Below are positions 1 through 9,220 of a DNA stretch of 64,000 bases, in pieces. A model generated the notes under the pieces. The model had not been told where the DNA came from and did no database searches. It worked only from the letters and a program-made list of their open reading frames with translations. The position numbers and the translations under genes are program-made. Source of the DNA: Vibrio hepatarius. Lineage in GTDB: Bacteria; Pseudomonadota; Gammaproteobacteria; Enterobacterales; Vibrionaceae. The first letter of the stretch is position 1. Every line of letters starts with the position of its first letter. The stretch is from assembly GCF_011806575.1 (NCBI RefSeq), contig NZ_JAATOO010000010.1, positions 104,420 to 168,419 on the forward strand, in the 5' to 3' direction.

Positions 1-1309
1 TATTTTGTGTACGGCTCGCCAGCGTGCGTACCTCATCGGCAACCACCGCAAAACCGCGTCCTTGCTCACCCGCACGCGCCGCTTCAATCGCCGCATTGAG
101 TGCCAATAAGTTAGTTTGTTCCGCGATATCGCCAATCACATCCAATACTTTGGTGATCTGATCCGTGTGATCGCTCAATTCTTGAATCGCTTCAGAAGTC
201 AGGTTCACTTCCGCGACCAACTGTGCGATACCTTCGATCGCTTGGCCCACTTCCAACTGCGCTTCATCAATCTGACGGTTAGCCGACTCAATCGCTTGTG
301 CGGTCGAATTGGTGTTATTTGCCACTTCACGAGCTGTCGCGCTCATTTCGGTTACAGCGGTCACGACTTTATCGGTTTCCAGACAGTGATCTTGCATCTT
401 CTCGTTGGCAGATGAGCTTTGATCATCGAGATCGTGGGCAGCACTCTGCACCACTTCAGCCGATTGACGGATCTCCGCAATCAACGGATGGAGTTTGTCC
501 ATAAACTGGTTAAAGGCGCGAGCAACGTCGCCAACCTCATCTTTGGTTTCTACTTTTAGACGCGCGGTTAAATCACCACCACCCGCGGCAACATCTTCCA
601 ATGAAGCGACAATATGCTGCAAAGGCAGCGTCGCACGCGAAACCAACACGCTCACCACAACACCAGTAAGAATCAGGCCGACCAACGACAGGCCAGTAGC
701 AAACAGGGTTTGTTCTTGCAACTTAGCTAAGCGCTCTGTCTGATATTGCGCGACTTGGATATCGACATCGTCGATGTAGATACCCGTACCTAAGACCCAA
801 TCCCATTTCGATAGATACTCGGCGTAGCCCAGTTTAGGCGCCTGCGCGTCGATGGTTGGTTTATGCCAAGAGAAATTTAAGAACCCATCACCACTTTTTG
901 ACGCGTCGATAAGGCCTGCGATCACCGCCACGCCATTTTCATCTTTCAAACCGTAAAGGTTTTTCCCTTCTAACTGCGGTTTGATCGCGTGCAGGGTGTT
1001 GACCCCTTGCGAGTCATACGCAAAGAAATAACCGTCATCTTCAAAGCGCATCGCTTTGAGAATCGTTTTAGCTTGCTCTTTGTTTTCTCCGTTTACATCT
1101 GCGTCATAAAGAGGTTTCACCGCTGTAACCCCCATCATCAAAAACGCTTTTAGTTCACTTTTCTTAGTTTCGAGTAATTCACTACGATAATTGTGTAACT
1201 CACTCTCTAGCGCTCTAAGGCCACTCCAGTAATAAACACTGGTCACCATTGCCGTGATTGCAACTAAAGGCAATAAAGTAAGTAGTAAAAGTTTGGTACG
1301 GCTTTTCAT
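1..1309 (-). CDS. methyl-accepting chemotaxis protein, Cache type (3' end outside window)
   Basis: The gene starts with ATG at 1309 and runs off the left edge, so about 436 residues are visible. The order is: N-terminal membrane helix (about residues 6-28), periplasmic single-Cache-like sensor with the FFAYDSQG and [13 protein letters not shown] signatures, second membrane helix (about 193-213), HAMP linker, then the cytoplasmic coiled coil up to the conserved tip ([18 protein letters not shown], about 400-420). The family passes ligand binding to CheA/CheW and so to flagellar rotation. The last part of the signalling domain, including any C-terminal CheR tether, is not visible. The ligand cannot be told from sequence; single-Cache receptors often sense small organic acids. 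It stands alone and faces away from coaBC. Confidence 0.93.
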   Translation of the reverse strand, partial: MKSRTKLLLLTLLPLVAITAMVTSVYYWSGLRALESELHNYRSELLETKKSELKAFLMMGVTAVKPLYDADVNGENKEQAKTILKAMRFEDDGYFFAYDSQGVNTLHAIKPQLEGKNLYGLKDENGVAVIAGLIDASKSGDGFLNFSWHKPTIDAQAPKLGYAEYLSKWDWVLGTGIYIDDVDIQVAQYQTERLAKLQEQTLFATGLSLVGLILTGVVVSVLVSRATLPLQHIVASLEDVAAGGGDLTARLKVETKDEVGDVARAFNQFMDKLHPLIAEIRQSAEVVQSAAHDLDDQSSSANEKMQDHCLETDKVVTAVTEMSATAREVANNTNSTAQAIESANRQIDEAQLEVGQAIEGIAQLVAEVNLTSEAIQELSDHTDQITKVLDVIGDIAEQTNLLALNAAIEAARAGEQGRGFAVVADEVRTLASRTQN

Positions 1310-1509
1310 CCTGTCACCTAATTATTATGAATAGACTGCGCATATATAATGCAGCTGTACGATAAAATCGTCTGTGAGTCAGACTAGGATTTTATCAATT
1401 GACTCATTACTTGATTGTATAAAAACTTGGCGATTCACAGAGCCGACACGACACAAAACCACTCCCCTTTGCAGTTGTGATAATATTGGCGCAGTTTTGA
1501 CAAATTAGT

Positions 1510-2727
1510 ATGGACAGCGACATGCAAACACTCGCAGGAAAAAAAATCCTCCTCGGTATCAGCGGCGGCATTGCCGCCTATAAATGTGCCGAGCTGACTC
1601 GTCGACTCATCGAACGAGGCGCTGAAGTTCAGGTGGTCATGACCAAAGCAGCAAAAGAGTTCATCACCCCTCTGACAATGCAAGCGGTCTCCGGCAAGCC
1701 CGTTTCAGACAGCTTGTTGGATCCGGCAGCCGAGGCGTCAATGGGGCATATCGAACTGGCCAAATGGGCAGACCTCGTCTTGCTAGCGCCGGCGACCGCA
1801 GACTTAATCGCGCGCATGGCGGCGGGAATGGGTAATGACCTGTTAACCACGCTCGTTTTGGCCACTGACGCTCCTGTTGCGGTTTCGCCTGCGATGAACC
1901 AGCAGATGTATCGTAATGTCGCTACTCAGGAAAACATCGCGACTCTTGAGCGTCGTGGTATGACAGTTTGGGGTCCTGCGGCAGGCGAACAAGCGTGTGG
2001 CGATGTCGGTCCAGGTCGAATGTTAGAACCCATGCAGCTTGTCGAACACTGTGAGCAGTTCTTCGCAGATAAGCCGCTGAAAGGTAAATCCATTGCGATT
2101 ACGGCTGGTCCCACGCGTGAAGCGCTCGATCCGGTGCGTTACATCTCAAATCATAGCTCAGGCAAAATGGGCTTTGCGCTAGCACAGGCAGCTCAGCAGC
2201 TTGGGGCCGACGTCACCTTAATTGCTGGTCCAGTCTCATTAGCGACACCGGTTGGGGTAAAACGTGTTGATGTCGCCAGCGCGCAGCAAATGCATGACGC
2301 TGCGATGCAACACGCGCCACAGCACGATGTGTTTATTGGCTGTGCTGCCGTTGCCGATTACCGCCCTCAAACGGTTGCCGAGCAAAAAATCAAGAAGACC
2401 GATGATAGCGACCAAATGACGATTACTATGGTCAAAAACCCAGACATCATCGCTTCTGTTGCTGCATTGCAAACCTCGAGACCGTTTACGGTTGGCTTCG
2501 CCGCAGAGACGCAAGACGTTGAGCACTACGCCCGTAACAAGCTGGCGAAAAAGAATCTTGATTTGATTTGTGCTAACGATGTCTCGCTAGAAGGCCAAGG
2601 GTTTAATAGTAACGACAACGCAATAACCCTATACTGGAAAGATGGTAAGCAATCACTTACTCTTGCCTCAAAACAACAAATTGCCACTCAAATCATGGCA
2701 ACGATTGCAGAAAAATTAGAAGCTTAA
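1510..2727 (+). CDS. coaBC: bifunctional phosphopantothenoylcysteine decarboxylase / phosphopantothenate-cysteine ligase
   Basis: This fused CoaBC (Dfp) protein makes 4'-phosphopantetheine for coenzyme A in two steps: it couples cysteine to phosphopantothenate, then decarboxylates the product using FMN. At 405 residues it matches the E. coli length. The CoaC half holds the GGIAAYK flavin motif (19-25), the catalytic His ([14 protein letters not shown]80), the PAMNQQMY motif (128-134) and the [11 protein letters not shown] lid with Cys163. The CoaB half begins near 192 and carries [24 protein letters not shown] and the KKTDD lysine. A second in-frame ATG at 1522 is an equally plausible start. 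In E. coli dut follows; here the next gene is slmA. Confidence 0.97.
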   Translation: MDSDMQTLAGKKILLGISGGIAAYKCAELTRRLIERGAEVQVVMTKAAKEFITPLTMQAVSGKPVSDSLLDPAAEASMGHIELAKWADLVLLAPATADLIARMAAGMGNDLLTTLVLATDAPVAVSPAMNQQMYRNVATQENIATLERRGMTVWGPAAGEQACGDVGPGRMLEPMQLVEHCEQFFADKPLKGKSIAITAGPTREALDPVRYISNHSSGKMGFALAQAAQQLGADVTLIAGPVSLATPVGVKRVDVASAQQMHDAAMQHAPQHDVFIGCAAVADYRPQTVAEQKIKKTDDSDQMTITMVKNPDIIASVAALQTSRPFTVGFAAETQDVEHYARNKLAKKNLDLICANDVSLEGQGFNSNDNAITLYWKDGKQSLTLASKQQIATQIMATIAEKLEA

Positions 2728-2768
2728 AACTTCAAAACACGCTTACACCGTATTTATTCAGGTTGTCT

Positions 2769-2807
2769 GGCTAGGCACGCCGATCGTTCGGCTTTCTAGC
2801 CTTTTAT
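2769..2807 (+). terminator. possible terminator between coaBC and slmA
   Basis: Nested hairpin: outer stem GGCTAG (2769-2774) with CTAGCC (2796-2801), inner stem GCCGA/TCGGC around TCGT, followed by TTTTATT. The internal loops make it weaker than a standard intrinsic terminator. Confidence 0.45.
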
Positions 2808-2833
2808 TCAGAATGGTAAAAAGGAAAACGTTC

Positions 2834-3424
2834 ATGGCCGGAACAAGAAAAACCAACCGCCGAGATGAAATTTTGCAAGCATTGGCAGAAATGCTGGAGT
2901 CCAACGAAGGGGCATCACGCATTACTACCGCAAAACTCGCTAAGCAGGTCGGTGTCTCTGAAGCCGCGTTATATCGCCATTTTCCAAGCAAAGCTCGCAT
3001 GTTCGAAGGGTTGATCGAGTTCATTGAAGAGTCACTGATGTCTCGTATCAACCGTATCCTCGATGAAGAGAAAGATACGCTAACGCGCATTCGTTTGGTT
3101 CTGCAGCTCATTCTGGCGTTTGCCGAGCGCAACCCAGGCCTAAGTCGCATTCTTTCTGGTCATGCACTCATGTTTGAAAATGAAAGGTTGCGAGAGCGAA
3201 TCAATCAACTGTTTGAGCGTATTGAAACTTCTCTGCGACAGATTCTGCGTGAACGTAAACTGAGAGAAGGTAAGTCCTTCCCTGTTGATGAGAAAATTTT
3301 AGCTGCGCAGCTCCTCGGGCAAGTCGAAGGCAGTCTGAACCGTTTTGTACGTTCAGACTTCAAATATCAGCCAACGGCAAACTTTGAAGAGTATTGGGCG
3401 CTGCTAAGTGCACAAATTAAGTAA
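2834..3424 (+). CDS. slmA: nucleoid occlusion factor SlmA
   Basis: SlmA is a TetR-family DNA-binding protein that blocks FtsZ ring assembly over the nucleoid by binding specific chromosomal sites and FtsZ together. The ATG at 2834 gives 196 residues, the usual Vibrio length, and sits behind an AAGGAAA ribosome site; an in-frame start 21 bases upstream would swallow that site. The N-terminal helix-turn-helix (about 26-52) reads [19 protein letters not shown], the classic SlmA recognition segment, followed by the helical dimer and FtsZ-binding domain. It lies between coaBC and the lpxL-type gene, only 5 bases before the latter, so those two are probably co-transcribed. Confidence 0.96.
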   Translation: MAGTRKTNRRDEILQALAEMLESNEGASRITTAKLAKQVGVSEAALYRHFPSKARMFEGLIEFIEESLMSRINRILDEEKDTLTRIRLVLQLILAFAERNPGLSRILSGHALMFENERLRERINQLFERIETSLRQILRERKLREGKSFPVDEKILAAQLLGQVEGSLNRFVRSDFKYQPTANFEEYWALLSAQIK

Positions 3425-3429
3425 TAATC

Positions 3430-4380
3430 ATGAGTAAAGACAAACTTACACCGCCAGAGTTTTCACTATCCTTACTGCATCCAAAAAACTGGGGCGTCTG
3501 GTTGGGCTTTGGTTTGTTGGCATTGGTGGTCAATATTCTTCCTTATCGCATTTTGCTGTCACTAGGGCGCAAGCTCGGTCAGATCGGTATGCGCTACGGG
3601 GCAAAACGCGTTCACGTTGCGACGCGAAATATTGAGCTATCGTTCCCTGACAAGTCGAAGCAAGAGATCCAACAACTGGTTGAAGAGAACTTCAAAAACA
3701 CCGGTATGGCACTGATTGAGACCGGTATTACCTGGTTTTGGCCAACGTGGCGCTTTAAGACACTGATCGTCGATAAAGATACTCACGCCATGCGCGAAAA
3801 ATCCAAGCAAGGGCAAGGGGTCTTATTGTGCTGCGTACACGCGCTCAACTTAGAGATCACCGCACGTGCTTTTGGCGTTCTTGGGATTGGCGGATACGGC
3901 GTTTTTCGCCCGCACAACAACCCGGCATATAACTTTATCCAGTACTGGGGACGCACACACAACGGCAACAAACTGATTGACCGTAAAGACGTGAAGCAAA
4001 TGATTCGCGTACTGCGCGACGGTGAGCGTTTGTTCTATTTACCCGACCACGATTACGGGCGTAACAAGTCGGTTTTTGTTCCGTTCTTTGCGATTGAGGA
4101 TGCGTGTACCACCACCGGTACAAGTATTCTCGCGTACACCTCTAAGTGTGCGATCATCCCGGGCTCTGGCTTTAGAAACAGCGACGGTAAGTACGAAATC
4201 ATGGCGGATAAATGCATCGAGGCAGACTATCCGCAGAAAGATGAAGTGGCCGCCGCGGCTTATATGAACAAATACGTCGAAGAACTGATTCTTCGCGCTC
4301 CAGAACAATGGATGTGGCTGCATAAACGCTACAAAACCATGCAAGATGAAAATATCGAAAAAGGCATTCGCTATAAGTAA
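3430..4380 (+). CDS. lpxL: lipid A late acyltransferase, LpxL/HtrB family
   Basis: The 316-residue inner-membrane enzyme should transfer a secondary acyl chain from acyl-ACP onto Kdo2-lipid IVA. One N-terminal membrane helix (about 22-42) precedes the acyltransferase domain. The catalytic H-x4-E motif appears as HALNLE (about 138-143), and GVFRPHNNP, LIDRKDVKQMIRVL, LPDHDYG and EQWMWLHKRYK follow the E. coli LpxL pattern more closely than LpxM. Vibrio cholerae has both an LpxL and a hydroxylaurate-adding LpxN in this gene neighbourhood, so the exact acyl donor here is uncertain. A strong bidirectional terminator follows. Confidence 0.88.
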   Translation: MSKDKLTPPEFSLSLLHPKNWGVWLGFGLLALVVNILPYRILLSLGRKLGQIGMRYGAKRVHVATRNIELSFPDKSKQEIQQLVEENFKNTGMALIETGITWFWPTWRFKTLIVDKDTHAMREKSKQGQGVLLCCVHALNLEITARAFGVLGIGGYGVFRPHNNPAYNFIQYWGRTHNGNKLIDRKDVKQMIRVLRDGERLFYLPDHDYGRNKSVFVPFFAIEDACTTTGTSILAYTSKCAIIPGSGFRNSDGKYEIMADKCIEADYPQKDEVAAAAYMNKYVEELILRAPEQWMWLHKRYKTMQDENIEKGIRYK

Positions 4381-4400
4381 CCGCGCAACCGATACAAACT

Positions 4401-4430
4401 AAAAAGGGTCTCCAATGGAGACCCTTTTTT
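4401..4430. terminator. bidirectional terminator between lpxL and pyrE
   Basis: AAAAAGGGTCTCC, loop AATG, then GAGACCCTTTTTT: a near-perfect hairpin with A-tract and T-tract, serving both convergent genes. Confidence 0.9.
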
Positions 4431-4449
4431 ACGGTTTGATTTCGAACGA

Positions 4450-5091
4450 CTAGATGCCGTATTCAGCGCGGTACGCTTTTACTGCTGCTAGGTGCTCAGT
4501 CGCATTACCTTTTTCTTCTAGGTAAGTAATCAAGTCGCCCAAGCTAACGATAGAAATCACCGCACAACCAAAGTCGCGCTCTACTTCCTGAATCGCAGAC
4601 AGCTCACCTTTACCTTTCTCTTGACGGTCGATAGCCACCAGCACTCCCGCTAGATCTGCACCGTTTGCCTGAATAATTTCCATCGACTCACGAATCGCGG
4701 TACCTGCGGTGATCACATCATCCACCAGCATAATGCGCCCTTCCAGAGGACTACCCACCAAGCTGCCGCCTTCACCGTGGTCTTTCGCTTCTTTACGGTT
4801 AAAGCAGTACGGTGTATCCACATCGTGGTGGTCAGCCAGCGCAACCGCCGTGGTCGTTGCGATAGGAATGCCTTTGTACGCAGGTCCAAATAGCACATCA
4901 AAATCGATAGCGGAATCTGCCAATGCCGCCGCGTAAAAACGACCTAAGCGCGCCAAATCACGACCAGTGTTGAAAAGACCAGCGTTAAAGAAATAAGGAC
5001 TCTTACGACCTGACTTTAAAGTGAACTCGCCAAATTTCAGGACTTGTTTCTCTAGTGCAAACTCAATAAATTCACGCTGGTATGCTTTCAT
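4450..5091 (-). CDS. pyrE: orotate phosphoribosyltransferase
   Basis: PyrE joins orotate to PRPP to give OMP in pyrimidine synthesis. The 213 residues match the family length. The PRPP-binding loop [16 protein letters not shown] lies at 120-135, and the flexible loop lysines are in [12 protein letters not shown] (99-110). It is the second gene of the rph-pyrE pair, separated by about 100 bases that hold an intrinsic terminator just ahead of pyrE. In E. coli this arrangement lets UTP levels set pyrE expression through coupled transcription and translation of rph; the same layout here suggests the same control. Confidence 0.97.
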   Translation of the reverse strand: MKAYQREFIEFALEKQVLKFGEFTLKSGRKSPYFFNAGLFNTGRDLARLGRFYAAALADSAIDFDVLFGPAYKGIPIATTTAVALADHHDVDTPYCFNRKEAKDHGEGGSLVGSPLEGRIMLVDDVITAGTAIRESMEIIQANGADLAGVLVAIDRQEKGKGELSAIQEVERDFGCAVISIVSLGDLITYLEEKGNATEHLAAVKAYRAEYGI

Positions 5092-5153
5092 TGCTTTCTC
5101 TCTAAGTTACAGTTTTTACTCTCAACGCCTAGGTACCGAAAAATCGTACAGGC

Positions 5154-5182
5154 AAAAAAATAGCTTCCGTATCAGGGAAGCC
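5154..5182 (-). promoter_or_regulatory. pyrE attenuator (intrinsic terminator after rph)
   Basis: On the minus strand the hairpin GCTTCC-loop-GGAAGC (5181-5163) is followed by TATTTTTTT. It starts about 12 bases past the rph stop codon. Position and structure match the UTP-sensing attenuator of enterobacterial rph-pyrE. Confidence 0.8.
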
Positions 5183-5192
5183 ATCTTAATCA

Positions 5193-5909
5193 TTAATTTT
5201 CTAACGCCGCCTTCTGCGCTGCGACGATCTCGACAATGCCTTTCTTCGCCGACTCAAGCAGCGACAACAGCTCTTCATGGCTGAACGGTTCGCCTTCTGC
5301 GGTGCCCTGCACTTCAATCATGCGACCATCTTCGGTCATCACCACATTCATGTCCGTGTCAGCGGCAGAATCTTCAACGTATTCTAGGTCACACAATACA
5401 TCTTGACCTAGTAGACCAACAGACACTGCAGCAACGTGACCTTTCATTGGGTTTTTCTTTAGCTTGCCGTTGTCGATAAGGTGTTGGAATGCGTCCGCCA
5501 TTGCGACACTCGCGCCTGAGATTGACGCCGTACGTGTACCACCATCGGCTTGGATGACATCACAGTCTACTGTCACCATGATTTCGCCCATCACTTCCAA
5601 ATCGACGACTGCACGCAGACTACGCGCAATTAGGCGTTGGATTTCCATTGTACGACCGCCTTGCTTGCCATTTGCGGCTTCACGGCGCATGCGTGAATGC
5701 GTTGAACGTGGCAACATACCGTATTCTGCCGTTACCCAGCCTTTACCTTGGCCTTTCAACCAACGAGGCACATTTTCTTCAACAGTCGCATTACATAGGA
5801 CTTTGGTATTACCGAACTCGACTAACACAGAGCCTTCAGCATAAGCAGTATAGTTACGAGTGATTTTTATTGGGCGAACTTGATCCGCCTTGCGATCGTT
5901 TGGACGCAT
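5193..5909 (-). CDS. rph: ribonuclease PH
   Basis: RNase PH is a phosphate-dependent 3'-5' exoribonuclease that trims tRNA precursors and structured RNA. The 238-residue protein shows family hallmarks: the [14 protein letters not shown] start, [20 protein letters not shown], the [22 protein letters not shown] substrate region (about 70-91), and the phosphate-site segment [19 protein letters not shown] (about 117-135). E. coli K-12 carries a frameshifted rph; this copy is intact to its end. It is the leader gene of pyrE and is divergent from yicC. Confidence 0.97.
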   Translation of the reverse strand: MRPNDRKADQVRPIKITRNYTAYAEGSVLVEFGNTKVLCNATVEENVPRWLKGQGKGWVTAEYGMLPRSTHSRMRREAANGKQGGRTMEIQRLIARSLRAVVDLEVMGEIMVTVDCDVIQADGGTRTASISGASVAMADAFQHLIDNGKLKKNPMKGHVAAVSVGLLGQDVLCDLEYVEDSAADTDMNVVMTEDGRMIEVQGTAEGEPFSHEELLSLLESAKKGIVEIVAAQKAALEN

Positions 5910-6075
5910 TGGCTCTACCTTAGTTAGCTATCTGGTGATAGGGGGAGACAAATTTGGTTGGGGCAAGATTATAGCGAAGTTTACAAAACAAAGCTATGTA
6001 CATTAAGTGGTCATGCTCGGTTTGTGCTACTATGCCCTTGCGTTATTTTCAAAGATGATAAAACAGGAAAATTCG

Positions 6076-6942
6076 ATGATTTATAGTATGACTGCCTACG
6101 CCCGTAAAGAAGCGAAAGGCGATTGGGGCAGCGCCGTTTGGGAAATCCGTTCGGTTAACCAACGTTATTTAGAAACTTACTTCCGCTTACCTGAGCAATT
6201 TCGTGGCCTAGAGCCGATCCTTCGCGAACGTTTTCGTAAGAAATTGGCGCGCGGTAAAGTGGAATGCGCCCTGCGTTTTGAAGCCAACCCAGCCGCTAAG
6301 GGTGAGTTGACGATTAACGAAACCCTTGCCGAACAAGTTGTTAAAGCTGCAGAGCAAGTCATGCACATGACTGGTGAGCGTAGTCGCATTAACCCATTCC
6401 AAGTAATGCAATGGCCAGGTGTGATGGAAACGCCAGAGCAAGACATGGACGCAGTGAACAAAGACTTGCTTAGCGCATTTGACGCTGCAATCGATGAGTT
6501 TATCGAAGCGCGTGGCCGTGAAGGCGAAAACATGAAAGCCCTGATCGACCAGCGCCTAAGCGCCATTTCAGACGAAGTGACTAAAGTTCGCGCACGCATG
6601 CCAGAAATCCTAGAATGGCAACGCGAGCGTCTGTTCACTAAGTTTGAAGAAGCAAAAGTCGATCTGGACGCTTCTCGCGTTGAGCAAGAGCTGATTCTTT
6701 TGGCACAAAAATCTGACGTCGCCGAAGAGCTCGACCGCCTAGATTCTCATGTCAAAGAAACCAACAACATCCTTAAGAAAGGTGGCGCAGTTGGACGTCG
6801 TTTAGACTTCATGATGCAAGAGTTCAACCGAGAGTCTAATACGCTAGCGTCCAAATCAATCAGCACCGACATCACCGCTTCCGGTGTCGAGCTCAAAGTA
6901 CTGATTGAACAGATGCGTGAACAGATCCAGAACATCGAGTAA
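6076..6942 (+). CDS. yicC: YicC/YloC family endoribonuclease
   Basis: The ATG at 6076, behind AGGAAAA, gives 288 residues, close to E. coli YicC (287). The open frame extends 23 codons upstream but that part is unlike the family. The N-terminal YicC domain begins MIYSMTAYARKE and includes WEIRSVNQRYLETYFRLPE; the C-terminal DUF1732 region contains KKGGAVGRRLDFMMQEFNRE and the ending SNTLASKS. Family members have been shown to be endoribonucleases acting on RNAs such as E. coli RyhB. It lies divergent from rph, a conserved pairing that fits RNA metabolism. Confidence 0.95.
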   Translation: MIYSMTAYARKEAKGDWGSAVWEIRSVNQRYLETYFRLPEQFRGLEPILRERFRKKLARGKVECALRFEANPAAKGELTINETLAEQVVKAAEQVMHMTGERSRINPFQVMQWPGVMETPEQDMDAVNKDLLSAFDAAIDEFIEARGREGENMKALIDQRLSAISDEVTKVRARMPEILEWQRERLFTKFEEAKVDLDASRVEQELILLAQKSDVAEELDRLDSHVKETNNILKKGGAVGRRLDFMMQEFNRESNTLASKSISTDITASGVELKVLIEQMREQIQNIE

Positions 6943-6948
6943 CCACTC

Positions 6949-6975
6949 AAAAGCCCTGCAGTCGCGGGGCTTTTT
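6949..6975. terminator. terminator between yicC and the AraC-type regulator
   Basis: AAAAGCCCTGCAG-TCGCGGGGCTTTTT forms a compact GC-rich hairpin with A- and T-tracts. It lies between the convergent ends of yicC and the regulator gene and can serve both. Confidence 0.8.
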
Positions 6976-7795
6976 ACTCTTTAGCCCCTTCCTCTTGTAG
7001 CCACTTACTTGGTGTTACGCCAAACTGGCGTTGAAAGGCACGCGAAAACGCTACGCTGCTGCCATAACCTACATCTAAACAGACGGATTTAATCGGATGT
7101 CCCGCCAGCAGTAATTGCTGGGCGAGCAACAAACGAGACTCAGTGAGATAACTCAACGGTGGCTGACCGATCACTTGATGAAACAGCGCGGCAAAACGGG
7201 CTCGCGACATCCCACAATGTTGTGCCAACGTCTCAATCGTCCACGCTTGGTCTGGCTGGGAGTGAATCGCTTCGACTGCTTTGGCTAACTTAGGCTCAGA
7301 CAGCGCTGCCAACACACTGGCTTGGCAAGCTTTGGTATCGACCAAGTGACGGATCAGCAGTAAGAGGAGCAAATCAAGTAGCGTGGCAATCACAGTGGTT
7401 TGCGCATAACGCTCTGCAAACGCTTCTTCAAACAATAGTGTGATGACTGGGCGCAACGACGGCAAGTCACTCAAAGGCACCACTATCGCGTTTGGCAGTG
7501 CACGGTACAGTGGCGAGTCTTTAAAACTCAAGCCCGCGCAAACTAGATCACACCCTTCCAAAGTCAACGATTGCAGTCGGTGCTTTTTCCCTTTGGGGAA
7601 CACAACCAGTGTCGGCTCGCTGATCGTGTAGCGAAGCACGCCTTCTTCATAAAGCGCCAGTTCTCCACTGCGAACCAAATGCAGTTGCCCTTCTCCGGGA
7701 TGCACTTCACTGCACGAACTGCCGCACAGATTACCGGAAAAAAACAAATCAGCTTTAGGCGCAGCATGGGAAAGTAATGCGGACAACGCATCCAT
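6974..7795 (-). CDS. AraC-family regulator, RclR-like (cysteine redox sensor)
   Basis: The 273-residue protein has an N-terminal cupin-type sensing domain (about 1-130) and a C-terminal AraC double helix-turn-helix (about 170-268; TIETLAQHCGMSRARFAALF and DVGYGSSVAFSRAFQRQFG). Its opening MDALSALL and the paired cysteines (C24/C28 and C82/C86) line up with E. coli RclR, which senses reactive chlorine through Cys21 and Cys89. It is transcribed away from an AhpD-like gene and a DUF417 gene; DUF417 is the family of RclC. It probably activates that pair under oxidising conditions. The RclR assignment is by remembered alignment; function is inferred. Confidence 0.8.
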   Translation of the reverse strand: MDALSALLSHAAPKADLFFSGNLCGSSCSEVHPGEGQLHLVRSGELALYEEGVLRYTISEPTLVVFPKGKKHRLQSLTLEGCDLVCAGLSFKDSPLYRALPNAIVVPLSDLPSLRPVITLLFEEAFAERYAQTTVIATLLDLLLLLLIRHLVDTKACQASVLAALSEPKLAKAVEAIHSQPDQAWTIETLAQHCGMSRARFAALFHQVIGQPPLSYLTESRLLLAQQLLLAGHPIKSVCLDVGYGSSVAFSRAFQRQFGVTPSKWLQEEGAKE

Positions 7796-7827
7796 ATTGA
7801 GACTCTTAGTTTATTTATCTGGACTGA

Positions 7828-7848
7828 TAGTGATAAATCGTATCATTA
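7828..7848. promoter_or_regulatory. candidate operator for the RclR-like regulator
   Basis: The divergent intergenic region holds the inverted repeat TGATA-AATCG-TATCA (7831-7845). It lies between the regulator start (7795) and the AhpD-like gene start (7901), where an operator for a divergent AraC regulator would be expected. Binding is inferred only. Confidence 0.35.
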
Positions 7849-7900
7849 GATATAGGAAGATAACAGCGTCCATTCACTCAACTCTGTTAAGGATTAAATT

Positions 7901-8434
7901 ATGAGTCGTATTCTTCCTGTATCTCAACCTCAAGGTGAAGCAGCTGCAACGTTAACGGCTATTCATCAGAAGTTAGGCATGGTACCCAACCTTTATGCGA
8001 CGATCGCGCACTCACCTACCGTATTAAACGCTTTCCTCGCGTTTAATGAGGCGCTAGGCAATGGTCGTTTAACCGCAAAACAACGCGAATTGATTGCTCT
8101 AACGGTTGGTCAGGCAAACCAATGCCAATACTGCCTTTCTGCACACACTATGATCGCAGGTAGCGTTGGTATTGAACAAGAACAAGTCTTAGCTGTACGC
8201 CAAGGAAAAGCCTACAACGCACTGGATCAAGCCATCATTACGCTAGCCAAGCAGCTTGTTGAACAACGTGGCGAGCTTAGAAACGAGCAATTAGATTCCG
8301 CCCATCAACATGGTGTCGACGATGAACTGGTGCTTGAAGTCCTTGCACAGGTGGTCGCCAACACATTCACCAACTACGCCAACCATGTAGCGGAAACAGA
8401 AATCGATTTCCCAGTTGTTAGCTTAACGGTATAG
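7901..8434 (+). CDS. AhpD-like carboxymuconolactone decarboxylase family protein
   Basis: The 177-residue protein has the AhpD-type redox centre: E63, then C75-Q-Y-C78 and H82, within ELIALTVGQANQCQYCLSAH. In AhpD this set forms a thiol peroxidase / disulfide relay site. Related small CMD proteins are peroxidase-like, and the C-terminal NHVAETEIDFP stretch is common to this subgroup. No other domain is visible. It is 19 bases ahead of the DUF417 gene, so the two form an operon divergent from the RclR-like regulator. A role in dealing with reactive oxygen, chlorine or organic peroxides is inferred from motif and context. Confidence 0.85.
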   Translation: MSRILPVSQPQGEAAATLTAIHQKLGMVPNLYATIAHSPTVLNAFLAFNEALGNGRLTAKQRELIALTVGQANQCQYCLSAHTMIAGSVGIEQEQVLAVRQGKAYNALDQAIITLAKQLVEQRGELRNEQLDSAHQHGVDDELVLEVLAQVVANTFTNYANHVAETEIDFPVVSLTV

Positions 8435-8453
8435 GCGTTAGAGAGAGAAAACA

Positions 8454-8876
8454 ATGAAGCATGAAAAAGGTTACTTGATTGCATTAAGTGGCGCGGTGTT
8501 AACCCTGCTTTGGATTGGGGTGTTTAAGTTTACTCCTACAGAAGCAGAAGCGATTCGTCCACTCGTAGAGAGCCATCCGTTGATGAACTGGCTATTTGCC
8601 ATTCTATCGGTACAAGGCGTTTCTAACCTGATTGGTATTGTCGAAATCATTGTCGCAATCGGCATGGTGATTGGTGTTTGGAAACCGCTTATTGGTTACT
8701 GGAGTGGTTTGGCCGCTACTGTGATCTTTTTAACCACCCTGAGCTTCCTTCTGACGTTGTCCGGTGTCTGGAAGGTAGTGGACGGTGTTCCTATTACGGA
8801 GTTTTTCATCTTCAAAGATTTAGTCTTCTTAGGTATCGCGTGGTTGAGTGTTGAACGCTGCCGTCAATATCTTTGA
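8454..8876 (+). CDS. DUF417 (YkgB/RclC-like) inner-membrane protein
   Basis: The 140-residue protein has about four hydrophobic helices (roughly 7-25, 44-70, 75-105, 112-132) and fits the DUF417 family, whose E. coli member RclC belongs to the reactive-chlorine resistance operon. The conserved segment near the start (GAVLTLLWIGVFKFTPTEAEAI) and the later PLIGYWSGL are visible. The biochemical role of the family is not established. It follows the AhpD-like gene closely with its own GAGAG ribosome site and is followed by a terminator, closing a two-gene unit. Confidence 0.85.
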   Translation: MKHEKGYLIALSGAVLTLLWIGVFKFTPTEAEAIRPLVESHPLMNWLFAILSVQGVSNLIGIVEIIVAIGMVIGVWKPLIGYWSGLAATVIFLTTLSFLLTLSGVWKVVDGVPITEFFIFKDLVFLGIAWLSVERCRQYL

Positions 8877-8893
8877 CCACATACCTAATGTAG

Positions 8894-8920
8894 ATAGCGC
8901 TCGTATGGGCGCTATTTTTT
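8894..8920 (+). terminator. terminator after the DUF417 gene
   Basis: ATAGCGC (8894-8900) pairs with GCGCTAT (8909-8915) around an 8-base loop, followed by TTTTT. Confidence 0.85.
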
Positions 8921-8959
8921 CTCTGTTGTTCTCATCAGATAAAAAGGAATCACTCGAGT

Positions 8960-9220
8960 ATGCAAGATCCAATCACGCTGAAAGACATAATAACTACGGC
9001 TAAAACCCCTTCCATTCTAAAACGCTCTGTCAAAGTCGCGTTGGTTGTCGGCACCATATTGATGGCGATTAATCATGGTGACGCCCTATTGATGGGAGAG
9101 GTTGAGCCCGCACGCATTGGTAAAATTCTGTTGACCTATCTTGTTCCTTTCTGTGTCTCCACCCAGGCGAGTGTGCTTGCAACGCTCAATACCCAGAAAA
9201 CCCAGCAACCTTCGTTATGA
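8960..9220 (+). CDS. NrtS-family small membrane protein (nitrate/nitrite transporter family)
   Basis: The 86-residue protein begins behind AAAGGA and contains two hydrophobic helices (about 24-40 and 54-72). The pattern [20 protein letters not shown] then [12 protein letters not shown] matches the NrtS family, first described as a two-subunit nitrate transporter in cyanobacteria. Whether a single short NrtS transports nitrate in Vibrio is not known. Its stop overlaps the next start (ATGA), so it is translationally coupled to a chemoreceptor-like protein. Confidence 0.75.
   Translation: MQDPITLKDIITTAKTPSILKRSVKVALVVGTILMAINHGDALLMGEVEPARIGKILLTYLVPFCVSTQASVLATLNTQKTQQPSL

Noticed and set aside
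1310..1440. Possible sigma-28 promoter upstream of the first chemoreceptor gene
   Set aside because: On the minus strand TAAAATCC is followed by GACGATTT at 14 instead of 11 bases with 5 of 8 matches; too weak to call.
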